Shown: positions 50,531 to 59,373, numbered from the stretch's first letter. The stretch: DNA of 64,000 nt from an uncultured Saprospiraceae bacterium (GCA_905480605.1 CAJQRD010000016.1:169992-233991), one strand, 5' to 3'. The notes: generated by a model from the letters alone, not told the origin. Program-made: numbers and translations.

Positions 50531-52912
50531 ATGATAGATTTTCCTAGCAATCTTACCAAGGCACTCACAGATAGTAACTCTACCACACAATATACTGACA
50601 CAGTTTTAAATGATTTTTGGCTTGCAAATGTAAGTCGAGAAGCCAGTTTATTAGGCAGGAGAGAAGTTTTAACTGGAAAAGCCAAGTTTGGTATATTAGG
50701 AGATGGAAAAGAGTTGCCTCAATTGGCATTAGCCCATTTTTTTAACAAAGGTGACTTTAGAACTGGTTATTATAGAGATCAAACATGGATGTTTGCACTC
50801 GGCATTGCAAATGTTCAAGACTTTTTTGCTCAACTGTATGCAGATCCCAAAAATGACCCATTTAGTGGTGGAAGACAGATGAACAACCACCCAGCAACTG
50901 CATTTATCGATGAAAATGACAATTGGTTAAAGCATTCTGAGCTTTATAATGTTACTTCTGATATCTCAAGTACTGGGGGGCAAATGGCAAGAGCTCTTGG
51001 GTTAGCCACTGCCTCAAGAAAATTTAAAAATATAGAAGGCTTAGATTCTGAAAACTTTTTCAGTAATAACGGTGAAGAAATTACGTTTTGCTCAATTGGC
51101 GATGCCAGTACGTCAGAAGGTATTTTTTGGGAAACTTTAAACGCAGCCACAGTTTCAAAAGTTCCATTATGCGTTCTTGTTTGGGACGATGGATTTGGAA
51201 TTTCTGTACCAACCAAATTACAAACAACTAAAGGAAGTATTTCAAAAGCATTGGAAGGCTTTTTAATAGACGAAGAAGGTGAAGGTATTTTGATATATAC
51301 TGCAAAAGCATGGGATTATGCAGAAATGATCAATGTCTTTGACAAAGCAACTTCAAAATTAAGGAATGAGCACAGACCAGTGTTGATACACATCCAAGAT
51401 TGTACCCAACCTCAAGGGCACTCGACTTCTGGTTCGCATGAAAGATACAAGTCAAAAGAAAGATTGCAGTGGGAAAAGGATTTTGATGGATTGGTAAAAA
51501 TGGAGGAGTGGATTCTTGAAAATAATTTATCAGATCAAGAAACCTTAGATAAAATAAAGAAAGAAGCTAAAACTTATGTAAAAAATGAAAGTAAGACAGC
51601 TTGGACCAATTATCAAGCAAGTATAATTGACAGCCGAAAAGAACTGATTGGCATTTATGACAATGTTTCGAATTCACCAAGCATTGAGCAATTGAAGCTT
51701 GAATTGTCAAAAATGATCGAGCCAGCCTTTGGAGAAGTATTATCCAATGCACGAGCAACGAGACAACAGCTGATTACCCATAATTTACAAATTCCTGATG
51801 CATTAGAGGAATTTATAAATAAAGGAATGGCATATGGTAAAGAAGCTTATCGAACGCATTTGTATTCAGATACAGATAAAGCAGCCTTAAACATTCCAGT
51901 TGTTCCCAAAGAATATTCAAAAGACAGTGAAGTACTAAATGGATATCAAATTATAAATAAATTTTTCGACATTACTTTTGAAAAATATCCAAACACTTTT
52001 GCATTTGGGGAAGACGTAGGAAACATTGGAGATGTGAATCAAGGTTTTGCTGGTCTTCAAGAAAAATATGGCGTAGAGAGAATTTTTGATACAGGAATTA
52101 GAGAATGGAGTATTATGGGTCAAGCCATTGGAATGTCAATGAGAGGCTTACGTCCAATCGCAGAAATCCAATATCTAGATTATCTAATTTATGGTCTTGC
52201 CCCTTTGACTGATGATTTGGCAACTTTGAGATACCGGTCCAACAATTTGCAAATGGCGCCTGCGATTATTAGATCAAGAGGACACAGACTAGAAGGAATT
52301 TGGCATGCCGGTTCACCTTTAGGTTTGATGTTGGGAAGCCTTCGAGGTATGTACATTTGTGTTCCTAGAAATTTTGTTCAGGCCGCAGGAATTTATAATA
52401 CATTGCTTCAGTCAAGCGACCCAGCTATTGTAATTGAGGTTTTAAATGGTTACAGACATAAAGAAACAATGCCTGATAATCTTGGGGAGTATACAGTACC
52501 GTTAGGTGTTCCTGAAATCATTACAGAAGGAAATGATCTGACAATTGTGACTTATGGTCCTAATGTAAAATATGCCCAAGAAGCTATTGAGAAATTGGTT
52601 GCTTTACCTCAATCAATTGAACTGATCGATGTACAGACATTGATTCCTTTTGATCTAGAGCATACAATTGTGGAATCACTTAAAAAAACCAACAGAGTCT
52701 TGTTTTTGGATGAGGATGTACCAGGTATGTCTACTTCTTATATGATGCAAAAAGTTTTAGAGGAGCAAGGCGGCTATTATTACCTTGATGCCAAACCAGC
52801 CACTTTATCTGCATCTGAAAATAGAACTGCCTTTGGATCGGATGGTGATTATTTTTGTAAGCCTCAAGTTGAAGATATTGTTGATAAGATCTTAGAAGTT
52901 CTGGGAGAATAA
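50531..52912 (+). CDS. Fused 2-oxoacid (branched-chain type) dehydrogenase E1, alpha-beta
   Basis: This is the thiamine-diphosphate-dependent E1 component of a 2-oxoacid dehydrogenase complex, with alpha and beta subunits fused in 793 residues. The alpha part (about 25-370) contains GYYRDQTWMFALG, GGRQMNNHP and the ThDP motif from GDASTSEGIF (190-199) to VWDDGFGISVP (218-227), with Asp-Asp where many E1 proteins have Asn-Asn. The beta part (about 475-793) has FGEDVGNIGDVNQGFAGLQE, ERIFDTGIREWSIMG and AEIQYLDYL. Fused E1 of this kind is usual in Bacteroidota and is taken to act on branched-chain 2-oxoacids. E2 and E3 are not encoded nearby. Confidence 0.92.
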   Translation: MIDFPSNLTKALTDSNSTTQYTDTVLNDFWLANVSREASLLGRREVLTGKAKFGILGDGKELPQLALAHFFNKGDFRTGYYRDQTWMFALGIANVQDFFAQLYADPKNDPFSGGRQMNNHPATAFIDENDNWLKHSELYNVTSDISSTGGQMARALGLATASRKFKNIEGLDSENFFSNNGEEITFCSIGDASTSEGIFWETLNAATVSKVPLCVLVWDDGFGISVPTKLQTTKGSISKALEGFLIDEEGEGILIYTAKAWDYAEMINVFDKATSKLRNEHRPVLIHIQDCTQPQGHSTSGSHERYKSKERLQWEKDFDGLVKMEEWILENNLSDQETLDKIKKEAKTYVKNESKTAWTNYQASIIDSRKELIGIYDNVSNSPSIEQLKLELSKMIEPAFGEVLSNARATRQQLITHNLQIPDALEEFINKGMAYGKEAYRTHLYSDTDKAALNIPVVPKEYSKDSEVLNGYQIINKFFDITFEKYPNTFAFGEDVGNIGDVNQGFAGLQEKYGVERIFDTGIREWSIMGQAIGMSMRGLRPIAEIQYLDYLIYGLAPLTDDLATLRYRSNNLQMAPAIIRSRGHRLEGIWHAGSPLGLMLGSLRGMYICVPRNFVQAAGIYNTLLQSSDPAIVIEVLNGYRHKETMPDNLGEYTVPLGVPEIITEGNDLTIVTYGPNVKYAQEAIEKLVALPQSIELIDVQTLIPFDLEHTIVESLKKTNRVLFLDEDVPGMSTSYMMQKVLEEQGGYYYLDAKPATLSASENRTAFGSDGDYFCKPQVEDIVDKILEVLGE

Positions 52913-53077
52913 GATAAATGAATACCATTTTCTATGTAAATCACAAAGTGACATTTATACGCATTACATATATCTGTAACATATAAACATATGATTGACA
53001 TATGATTAACTTATATTTACGTAATTTATATATGAAATATACCTAATAACTATTCTTTTATAAGACAGCGTTTTCTT

Positions 53078-53085
53078 TACATTTG
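53078..53085 (+). promoter_or_regulatory. Promoter -7 box of candidate small RNA
   Basis: TACATTTG matches TAnnTTTG exactly and lies directly before the first hairpin of the structured RNA. The -33 region is AT-rich (around 53050) with no perfect TTG. Confidence 0.55.
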
Positions 53086-53086
53086 C

Positions 53087-53239
53087 ACTCTGGGTTAACG
53101 AAAACTAGACAACCAGAGTCCATATATTTGAAAACTATACACTACGATTAGCGAAAGCTGAGCCAGGGTCATTCCAAAAACCGAGAAAATTAATTTTTTC
53201 TCATCCCATGAAACTGGGTAGTGTGTGGTTTTCTTTTTT
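53087..53239 (+). ncRNA. Candidate structured small RNA with three-way junction and terminator
   Basis: No ORF of note covers this stretch, but it folds compactly. A 5' hairpin pairs ACTCTGG (53087-53093) with CCAGAGT (53113-53119). P1 pairs 53135-53145 with 53218-53228 (11 bp, two G-U) and runs straight into TTTTCTTTTTT, so it doubles as a terminator stem. Inside P1, P2 is a GAAA tetraloop hairpin (53148-53161). P3 pairs 53163-53172 with 53208-53217 around a 2x2 GG/AA internal loop and is capped by a GAGAAAA/TTTTCTC stem (53183-53189 and 53196-53202). P3 abuts P1 with no unpaired base, favouring coaxial stacking. It does not match the cobalamin, TPP, SAM, c-di-GMP, glycine, 6S, SRP or tmRNA patterns I know. 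It could be a stand-alone RNA or a leader element of the downstream K+ channel gene. Confidence 0.6.
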
Positions 53240-53369
53240 CACTTCTAGGCTTTATTGGTTTTTTAATCCATATCAAGTAAATCCAAAACATGATTCCTCT
53301 ACATACTTAAGACTGTCAATATTATAGGATAGTTTGGCAGCTATCATTATTATTACTACTTTAGATTTT

Positions 53370-54239
53370 ATGGCTAAAAATGAAAATCAAAACGAAAAGA
53401 CATTTAGTCCCTTTCGTGAAAGATTGTACGAGATAATTTTTGAAGCAGATTCCCCTTTGGGTAAGGCATTTGACGTCATCTTACTCGTTTTCATTTTATT
53501 CAGTGTCATATCTGTAATGCTTGAAACCGTCCCAAATCTTAATGCTAAATATGGAGCTCTCTTTAAAGGTCTTGAATGGGTATTTACAGTTTTCTTTACT
53601 TTAGAATACTTTACTAGAATATATACAGTCCACAGTCCCAAAAAGTACATGACTTCATTTTTCGGTATTGTAGATTTACTATCAATTCTTCCAACATATA
53701 TTGGTCTATTACTCTATGGAACTCACAGTTTGATGGTTATAAGAGCTCTTAGACTACTTAGGGTATTTAGAATTTTCAAATTGGGAGGATTCTTATTTGA
53801 AGGACAAATTATAATAAAAGCCTTAAAGGAATCTCGAAATAAAATAACCGTTTTCATGTTTTTCATTTTGATTATTGTTTCCATTTTCGGCAGTATAATG
53901 TATTTGATTGAAGGAGCTGCTGGAAATGAAGCGTTTGACAGCATACCACGCTCTGTCTATTGGGCAGTTGTAACATTAACAACAGTTGGTTATGGAGATA
54001 TTTCTCCAATTTCACCACTGGGCCAGTTTATTGCAGCCATTATAATGATTTTGGGTTATTCTGTTATTGCTGTGCCTACGGGTATTGTCTCAAGTGAAGT
54101 AACTAGAGCCTATCGAAGAAAAAAACAAAAGGAAATTATAAATACACAACTTTGCTCACACTGCATGGATGATGAGCACCATTTCAAAGCAAAATTCTGT
54201 AAGACCTGTGGAAATAAGATGCATCCGCTGGATCATTAG
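53370..54239 (+). CDS. Voltage-gated potassium channel with C-terminal zinc ribbon
   Basis: This is a six-span ion channel of 289 residues from ATG 53370; an upstream in-frame TTG (53334) adds 12 atypical residues. S1 is at about 33-52. The S4 voltage sensor is RALRLLRVFRIFK (125-137) with an Arg every third position. The pore loop carries the K+ filter TTVGYGD (204-210), and S6 ends in GYSVIAVPTGIVSSE. The cytoplasmic tail bears a treble CxxC pair (Cys262, 265, 277, 280: CSHC, CKTCGNKM), a zinc-ribbon-like module that could be a sensor or tetramer clamp. The structured RNA candidate ends 130 bases upstream. Confidence 0.92.
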   Translation: MAKNENQNEKTFSPFRERLYEIIFEADSPLGKAFDVILLVFILFSVISVMLETVPNLNAKYGALFKGLEWVFTVFFTLEYFTRIYTVHSPKKYMTSFFGIVDLLSILPTYIGLLLYGTHSLMVIRALRLLRVFRIFKLGGFLFEGQIIIKALKESRNKITVFMFFILIIVSIFGSIMYLIEGAAGNEAFDSIPRSVYWAVVTLTTVGYGDISPISPLGQFIAAIIMILGYSVIAVPTGIVSSEVTRAYRRKKQKEIINTQLCSHCMDDEHHFKAKFCKTCGNKMHPLDH

Positions 54240-54299
54240 TTTACAATGTAAACAGTATCAACAATGCTCCAATACCTCAATTCCAACATTATTTGTTCG

Positions 54300-55013
54300 T
54301 TAATAATTAATTTGTAGCACATCATTTTTCAGATCCTTGATAGAGTCAATCTTGAAATCTGGTTTAATACCTGTTGTATTTTCCTTACCATAATAATTAT
54401 ACCAGCAGGTTTTATATCCAAAATTATTTCCACCCAAAATATCAGACTTAAGTGTATCACCTATAACCAATACCCTATCCTTTTCAGGTTTCCCCAAGAG
54501 GTCATGACAATGATCAAAAAAAGCAGGTTGGGGCTTCGCAACACCAATTTCGTCTGAGATTATTATATGCTCAAAATGTGGTTCAAGATTCTTGGCTTTT
54601 ATTCTTGGCCATTGTACCTCAGAGAGTCCATTGGTTACCATCATCAAATTAAAATGTGGCTTGATATCTTCCAGCATATCCAATGCGTGATCAACGTAAA
54701 ATGGATATTCTTTAATGCCGTCGAAGTATACATCATTGGCTATATGTGGGTTAGAATCTATATTTTTAGCCTTAAAAAATAGATCCCACCGCTTCCATTT
54801 CAGTTCACTATGACAGATTAGACCTGCTTCTCTCTTATCCCATACCTCATGATTTATTTCATTGTAAATGGGATACAATACATCTGAATCTAGGTCTGGA
54901 TCTATACTTTGCAAAAGCATTTTAAAAGCATATTTGGAGCTTTTACCAAAATCGAGAATGGTATTGTCCAGATCGAATAACAACCAATCAAACTGCTGCA
55001 TATCACTTGACAA
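54300..55013 (-). CDS. YjjG-family HAD nucleotidase (pyrimidine 5'-nucleotidase type)
   Basis: This is a HAD-superfamily phosphatase of 237 residues; ATG 55001 (MQQFDWLLFDLDNT) is an alternative start. Motif I is FDLDNTILDF (nucleophile Asp14, acid Asp16), motif II is MMVTNGLSEVQWPR, then EIGVAKPQPAFF supplies the Lys, and motif IV is VLVIGDTLKSDILGGNNFGY. The alpha-helical cap lies between motifs I and II. YjjG removes noncanonical pyrimidine nucleotides (house-cleaning). It lies 6 bases after the DoxX gene, so they are co-transcribed. Confidence 0.88.
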   Translation of the reverse strand: MSSDMQQFDWLLFDLDNTILDFGKSSKYAFKMLLQSIDPDLDSDVLYPIYNEINHEVWDKREAGLICHSELKWKRWDLFFKAKNIDSNPHIANDVYFDGIKEYPFYVDHALDMLEDIKPHFNLMMVTNGLSEVQWPRIKAKNLEPHFEHIIISDEIGVAKPQPAFFDHCHDLLGKPEKDRVLVIGDTLKSDILGGNNFGYKTCWYNYYGKENTTGIKPDFKIDSIKDLKNDVLQINY

Positions 55014-55019
55014 TTTAAA

Positions 55020-55463
55020 TTACTTAGGCAATCGCAATACATGAAGAATCCGCTTCACGCCCCAATTCCGAGCACCATTGGCTACCATAATAAAGAGACC
55101 ACCGCAAAGTGCCAGATTTCGCATAAAAGCTTTAAGATGGAGGCCTTTAACATCAACTGGATCATTCCAGAAGGAATAGACAATCATTGTGAATGTAAAC
55201 CAATAAATGAGCAGTAAAAGTGCTCCAATACTGGCATAATACCCAATAATTACCATGATTGCGCCCAACAAAAGTATGATTATCGAAGCTACGATTAACC
55301 AATCTTGAGCGAATGTGATGCCATAATTTGTCAATGTATTCCTTGTCTCATCAAAGAAAACCATTGTATCAAAAGCCTCATAAAAGAAAAATAATCCTAT
55401 CAATAAACGCCCTACTAGGTCCGCAGTATTCTTCATCATTCCAGTCTTTAAGTCAACTTTCAT
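55020..55463 (-). CDS. DoxX family membrane protein
   Basis: This four-span membrane protein has 147 residues and resembles the DoxX family. Helices are at about 14-34 (LVGRLLIGLFFFYEAFD), 50-72 (WLIVASIIILLLGAIMVIIG), 75-94 and 112-130 (LALCGGLFIMVANGA). DoxX-like proteins are small quinone-linked or redox-related membrane proteins of uncertain role. It is first in a two-gene unit with the YjjG-type phosphatase. Confidence 0.8.
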   Translation of the reverse strand: MKVDLKTGMMKNTADLVGRLLIGLFFFYEAFDTMVFFDETRNTLTNYGITFAQDWLIVASIIILLLGAIMVIIGYYASIGALLLLIYWFTFTMIVYSFWNDPVDVKGLHLKAFMRNLALCGGLFIMVANGARNWGVKRILHVLRLPK

Positions 55464-55511
55464 AACACATAAATCGTATTAATATGAATTGACTATTGCA
55501 AAATTAGGTCG

Positions 55512-55538
55512 CAAATATACTTTAATTGAAATAAGCAA
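55512..55538 (-). promoter_or_regulatory. Candidate promoter of the doxX-yjjG unit
   Basis: The minus strand has TTG (55538-55536), a 16-base spacer and TATATTTG (55519-55512). A second box TAATTTTG lies at 55506-55499, 36 bases before the ATG. Either could serve as the -7 element. Confidence 0.4.
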
Positions 55539-55585
55539 CATCGAAAATCAGTTAAAACCCTTATTTCTATTAATAGGATGTTTAA

Positions 55586-55593
55586 TACTTTTG
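55586..55593 (+). promoter_or_regulatory. Candidate -7 box of the hydrolase gene
   Basis: TACTTTTG fits TAnnTTTG and sits 28 bases before the TTG start at 55622. No clear -33 element is seen. Confidence 0.4.
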
Positions 55594-55621
55594 CATACAA
55601 ATTAAATAAAAGCACAATATA

Positions 55622-56470
55622 TTGAATAAGTTACTTCAAAGATCAGCGGTTTTTTATTACTCATCACTTATAAGTGGCGTTTCTGTTTTTAATGCTAAAA
55701 GATCTGCCAATATGGCAATGAATCTTTTCCAGACACCTAGAGGACAAAAATTATCTCCAAATCAAAAAATATATTTAGCATCTAATCAAAAGGAGACTAT
55801 AATTCATAACGGGGAAACTATCCCTTACTATAACTGGAAAGGAAATGGTAAAAATGTTTTAATGCTTCATGGTTGGGAAAGCAGCAGTTATAGGTGGAAA
55901 CCATACTTAAAAGATTTGAACAAACTAGATATTAATGTTTATGCTGTAGATGCTCCAGCTCATGGAAGATCAAATGGTAAAAAATTTAGTCCAAAAGAAT
56001 ATGCTGGCGTTATAAAATCAATTGTAGAACGTGAAAAAATTGACACCATCATAGCGCATTCTGTCGGAGCTTATGCGACAATTATTTATGCTAGTGAACA
56101 AGAAACACCTGCCTATTTAAAGAATTTGATTTTAATGGCACCCACAGGAAAGCTACGAGATTTCATGAAACAATTTTATGATTTTTTAAATTTAAGCGAT
56201 AAAGTGAGATCTGCCTTTGAAGATAATTTTATGTCTACATATGGACAACCATTAGACTATTATGACTCTGCCAATCTTATTAAAAAGGTAAATGTTGGAG
56301 GCCTATTGATTCATGATAAAGAAGATGCGATCTTACCGTTCAAAGATTCAGAAAACATAGCAAAGGTTTGGACCAAAGGAAAGTTCATACACACAAAAGG
56401 ATTTGGACACCGTTTGAAGGGACCAATAATCAAGGAACAAATCATTGACTTTTTGAAGAAAAACAGTTAA
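55622..56470 (+). CDS. Alpha/beta hydrolase
   Basis: This is a serine hydrolase of 282 residues from a TTG start at 55622; the first ATG lies at codon 31 (MAMNLFQTPRGQ) and would cut a helical N-terminus that related proteins keep. The oxyanion motif is MLHGWESSSYRW (81-92), VDAPAHGRS follows, and the nucleophile Ser147 lies in IIAHSVGAY. The acid is probably Asp in HDKEDAILPF, and the base His in GFGHRLKGP near 263. The substrate is unknown. It converges with the flavoprotein gene. Confidence 0.88.
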   Translation: MNKLLQRSAVFYYSSLISGVSVFNAKRSANMAMNLFQTPRGQKLSPNQKIYLASNQKETIIHNGETIPYYNWKGNGKNVLMLHGWESSSYRWKPYLKDLNKLDINVYAVDAPAHGRSNGKKFSPKEYAGVIKSIVEREKIDTIIAHSVGAYATIIYASEQETPAYLKNLILMAPTGKLRDFMKQFYDFLNLSDKVRSAFEDNFMSTYGQPLDYYDSANLIKKVNVGGLLIHDKEDAILPFKDSENIAKVWTKGKFIHTKGFGHRLKGPIIKEQIIDFLKKNS

Positions 56471-56479
56471 ATGTATTGC

Positions 56480-58039
56480 TTAGTCTTTAATTGATTTTAC
56501 AATCGCTTGCACCACTCTCTGTCCATCCATAGTCGCTGATAAAATACCTCCAGCAAATCCAGCACCTTCTCCACATGGATATAAATTCTTAATTTGACTG
56601 TGTGTAAAATTCTCAGGATCTCTAGGAATTCGAATAGGCGAGCTTGTACGACTTTCTGTAGCCACAACATTGGCAGCATCTGTAAAGTATCCTTTCATTT
56701 TTAAACTAAAAGCCAAAATACCTTGCTTTAGTCTATCATATACAAAAGGAGGCAACAACTCATGAAGGGGAGCTTTGTAAAGTCCAGGAATATAAGATGT
56801 ATCATTTAAATCTAACATATCTTTTCCATTTACGAAATCTATCAAATTTTGTGCAGGTGCTTTTTGTGACCCATCTCCAAACTCAAACAATTGCTGCTCG
56901 ACTTCTCTTTGAAAATCTAAGTTTGCAAACAGCCCATTAAAGCCATTCGCGTTGAGTTCTTCATTGGAAATTGCTGTTACAATTCCTGAATTTGCAAATG
57001 GCGAATCACGACGGGATAAACTCATACCGTTAACTACGATTTCGCCTGGAGCAGTAGCAGCAGGAACGATCAATCCGCCTGGGCACATACAAAAAGAAAA
57101 AACACCAATATCATTTACTTGAGTGACCAACTTGTAAGAAGCTGCAGGTAGATTTTCTTCCCTTGGATTCTGTCGGTATTGTATTTCATCAATTAATTCC
57201 TGAGGATGTTCAATTCGGATACCCAATGCAAATGGCTTGGCCTCCATGTAGATATTATGTTTATTCAAAAGATAAAAAATATCTCTAGCAGAATGCCCCG
57301 TTGCCAAAATAACCTTATCACCTCTTATTTCTTTTTCATCATTTACAACTACGCCAAGGCACATATCTTTTTCAAAAATAAAATCAGTTACGTGGTGATC
57401 AAACAACACTTCTCCACCATGACTTATAATAGTGCCTCTAATGGCTGCAATTATTTTTGGCAATTTATTAGATCCAATATGTGGATGGGCGTCAATTAAA
57501 ATATCTTCATTTGCTCCATGATCAACAAGTATTTTTAATGATTTCAAAATCTTTCCTCGTTTTTTAGATCTCGTATATAATTTACCATCAGAATATGTAC
57601 CTGCACCACCCTCTCCAAAGCAATAATTACTGTGTGGATTTACAATGCCATCTTGCTGAATTGCCTTGAGGTCTCTTCTTCTCGCTTGCACGTCTTTACC
57701 TCTTTCAATGACAATCGGCTTCAATCCATGCTCGAGACATTCTAAAGCTGCAAAATATCCTGCAGGACCAGCCCCAATTATTAAAATGCGTTTTCCGTTT
57801 TCAGATTTCTGGTACTTTACATTAATAGCGTCTGCATCATTCTTAGGTTTCTCTCTTAGCCCTACAATAATCTTCAATAGAAAAAGTGGCTCCTTTCTAG
57901 AATCAATTGATTTTTTGACAATTTTGTACTCAAATTCATAATGCTCTTTGATCTTGAGCTTCTTTCTCAATATTGATTTGATGACATCTTCGTTGTTGAT
58001 GTCTTGTGGCTTGAGTTTTATTTGGATTTCCTTGATCAT
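56480..58039 (-). CDS. COG2509-type FAD-dependent dehydrogenase
   Basis: This is a soluble flavoprotein of 519 residues. An N-terminal alpha/beta domain (about 1-80) precedes the dinucleotide motif RILIIGAGPAGYFAALE (GAGPAG at 89-94) and VIERGKDVQARRRD. The family-specific stretch CFGEGGAGTYSDGKLYTRSK follows, then ILATGHSARDIF and EAKPFALGIRIEHPQELID. It ends with YPCGEGAGFAGGILSATMDG, the FAD-closing motif. Proteins of this family are annotated only as uncharacterised FAD-dependent dehydrogenases, and no substrate is known. Confidence 0.9.
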   Translation of the reverse strand: MIKEIQIKLKPQDINNEDVIKSILRKKLKIKEHYEFEYKIVKKSIDSRKEPLFLLKIIVGLREKPKNDADAINVKYQKSENGKRILIIGAGPAGYFAALECLEHGLKPIVIERGKDVQARRRDLKAIQQDGIVNPHSNYCFGEGGAGTYSDGKLYTRSKKRGKILKSLKILVDHGANEDILIDAHPHIGSNKLPKIIAAIRGTIISHGGEVLFDHHVTDFIFEKDMCLGVVVNDEKEIRGDKVILATGHSARDIFYLLNKHNIYMEAKPFALGIRIEHPQELIDEIQYRQNPREENLPAASYKLVTQVNDIGVFSFCMCPGGLIVPAATAPGEIVVNGMSLSRRDSPFANSGIVTAISNEELNANGFNGLFANLDFQREVEQQLFEFGDGSQKAPAQNLIDFVNGKDMLDLNDTSYIPGLYKAPLHELLPPFVYDRLKQGILAFSLKMKGYFTDAANVVATESRTSSPIRIPRDPENFTHSQIKNLYPCGEGAGFAGGILSATMDGQRVVQAIVKSIKD

Positions 58040-58064
58040 TGTTGCAAAGGTAGTTTTTTATCTT

Positions 58065-58115
58065 CAATGCTTCAATGTCAGCAATGCGTCAATGTCAACA
58101 ATGATTCAATGCTCT
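58065..58115. repeat. Three 17-nt tandem repeats
   Basis: Three units of the form CAATGNNTCAATGTCAN lie head to tail at 58065, 58082 and 58099, with two or three differences each. They start 25 bases upstream of the flavoprotein ATG. The rest of the spacer to 58350 holds only short imperfect echoes (AGGTATCTGAGATTAGGTATC) and no gene. Confidence 0.8.
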
Positions 58116-58350
58116 AATAACCAGATCTCAAGTATCAGGTATCTGAGATTAGGTATCAGGTGCGCCAGCTGGCGGGTGTCAGATTTATAATCTCTGGTGT
58201 CTTAAGTCTATTGCCTGATCTCTTTTTTCCTGGTATCTCCAGTAAGAAGTCTATAGACAATTATTCATTATTAATCATTATTTGTAAAAATATCGTAACT
58301 TATTTCCATCTAGGTTCGTATTACCTTTATACTTATAAAAATAAATCCAA

Positions 58351-59373
58351 ATGAAATACATACTAATCCTCATTGCTCTTTCATATTCAATGACCGTTTC
58401 TTCTCAACAGATCTACAAATACAATGACAGTCATAAAATTGGAACCGGAAAAACACTGCATTTGTCATCCAATGATGCCAATGTGATTATATCTGGAAAT
58501 AACACATCAAATGCATCAATTGAAATATACAGAGAAGCAAAAGGCAGCATTGCTAAAAAGGAAGATTTTGGATTTGAAATTGAAGAAAAGAATGGGGACT
58601 TGTTTATTCTTGAGAGGAGAAAGCAATCCAAAGTCAATTTTATTGGATATTTAAATATCATGGAATATACAATCAACATCTCACTACCACATAATGTAAA
58701 GTTGAAATTAGAAGGTGATGATGACAATTATGAAATCAAAAATATTGATGGCGAAATTATTATAAAAAGCGAAGATGGCAATGTAAATATTTTTGAATGC
58801 AATTCACCTAAGATAAATATCAAATCTGATGATGGCAATATTAACATAGCTAACTTTAATGGCGACTTTAAAACCAGTTTAGAAGATGGAAATATTACTA
58901 TGACAGATTGTGTAATCAACAATTTTGATGTAAAAATTGACGATGGCAATATTAATTTAAAATATTGTGAGACAAGAGATACTAAGATAAGAACAGAAGA
59001 CGGTAACATAAATTTAGATGTTGTAAAAGGAGACTTATCAGTTACGCTTGATGATGGAGACTTTGTTGCTCACGATGTATATTCCCAAAATATAGATATT
59101 AAAGGATATGATGGTGACGTTAGCTTGGGTTTACATATGGAAAATAATGCCAATTATAAGATAGAGCTAGATGATGGCGACTTGGACATTGAATTGTTAA
59201 GTGGTGGTGGCATTATTAAAGTAAGATGCGATGATGGAGATGTTAAACTTAGATCCAGGGATTTTGATATGTTGACTGATGAAGATCATTATAAGGAAAT
59301 AAAAACTTCAGGAAGTGGCAATGGCAAGATGGTAGTTAAAATTGAAGATGGAAATGTGCGAATTGGAAAATAA
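58351..59373 (+). CDS. Secreted DUF4097-like beta-helix protein with DDGN repeats
   Basis: This is an exported protein of 340 residues with signal peptide MKYILILIALSYSMTVSSQQ. From about residue 115 onward it carries a run of turns [ED]DG[ND] at roughly 19-22-residue spacing: SEDGNVNIFEC, SDDGNINIANF, LEDGNITMTDC, IDDGNINLKYC, TEDGNINLD, LDDGDFVAHD, LDDGDLDIEL, CDDGDVKLRS and IEDGNVRIGK. This is the pattern of DUF4097/DUF4098 'putative adhesin' solenoids. The function is unknown. It is followed by a strong terminator, so it is a single-gene unit. Confidence 0.85.
   Translation: MKYILILIALSYSMTVSSQQIYKYNDSHKIGTGKTLHLSSNDANVIISGNNTSNASIEIYREAKGSIAKKEDFGFEIEEKNGDLFILERRKQSKVNFIGYLNIMEYTINISLPHNVKLKLEGDDDNYEIKNIDGEIIIKSEDGNVNIFECNSPKINIKSDDGNINIANFNGDFKTSLEDGNITMTDCVINNFDVKIDDGNINLKYCETRDTKIRTEDGNINLDVVKGDLSVTLDDGDFVAHDVYSQNIDIKGYDGDVSLGLHMENNANYKIELDDGDLDIELLSGGGIIKVRCDDGDVKLRSRDFDMLTDEDHYKEIKTSGSGNGKMVVKIEDGNVRIGK

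Noticed and set aside
53087..53239. Cobalamin, TPP, SAM, c-di-GMP, SRP or 6S RNA identity
   Set aside because: None of the characteristic conserved boxes of these RNAs is present in the stretch, as far as can be judged by eye.
54239..54253. GTTTACA-A-TGTAAAC palindrome after the K+ channel as terminator
   Set aside because: The stem is only 7 bp, AT-rich, overlaps the stop codon and lacks a U-run.
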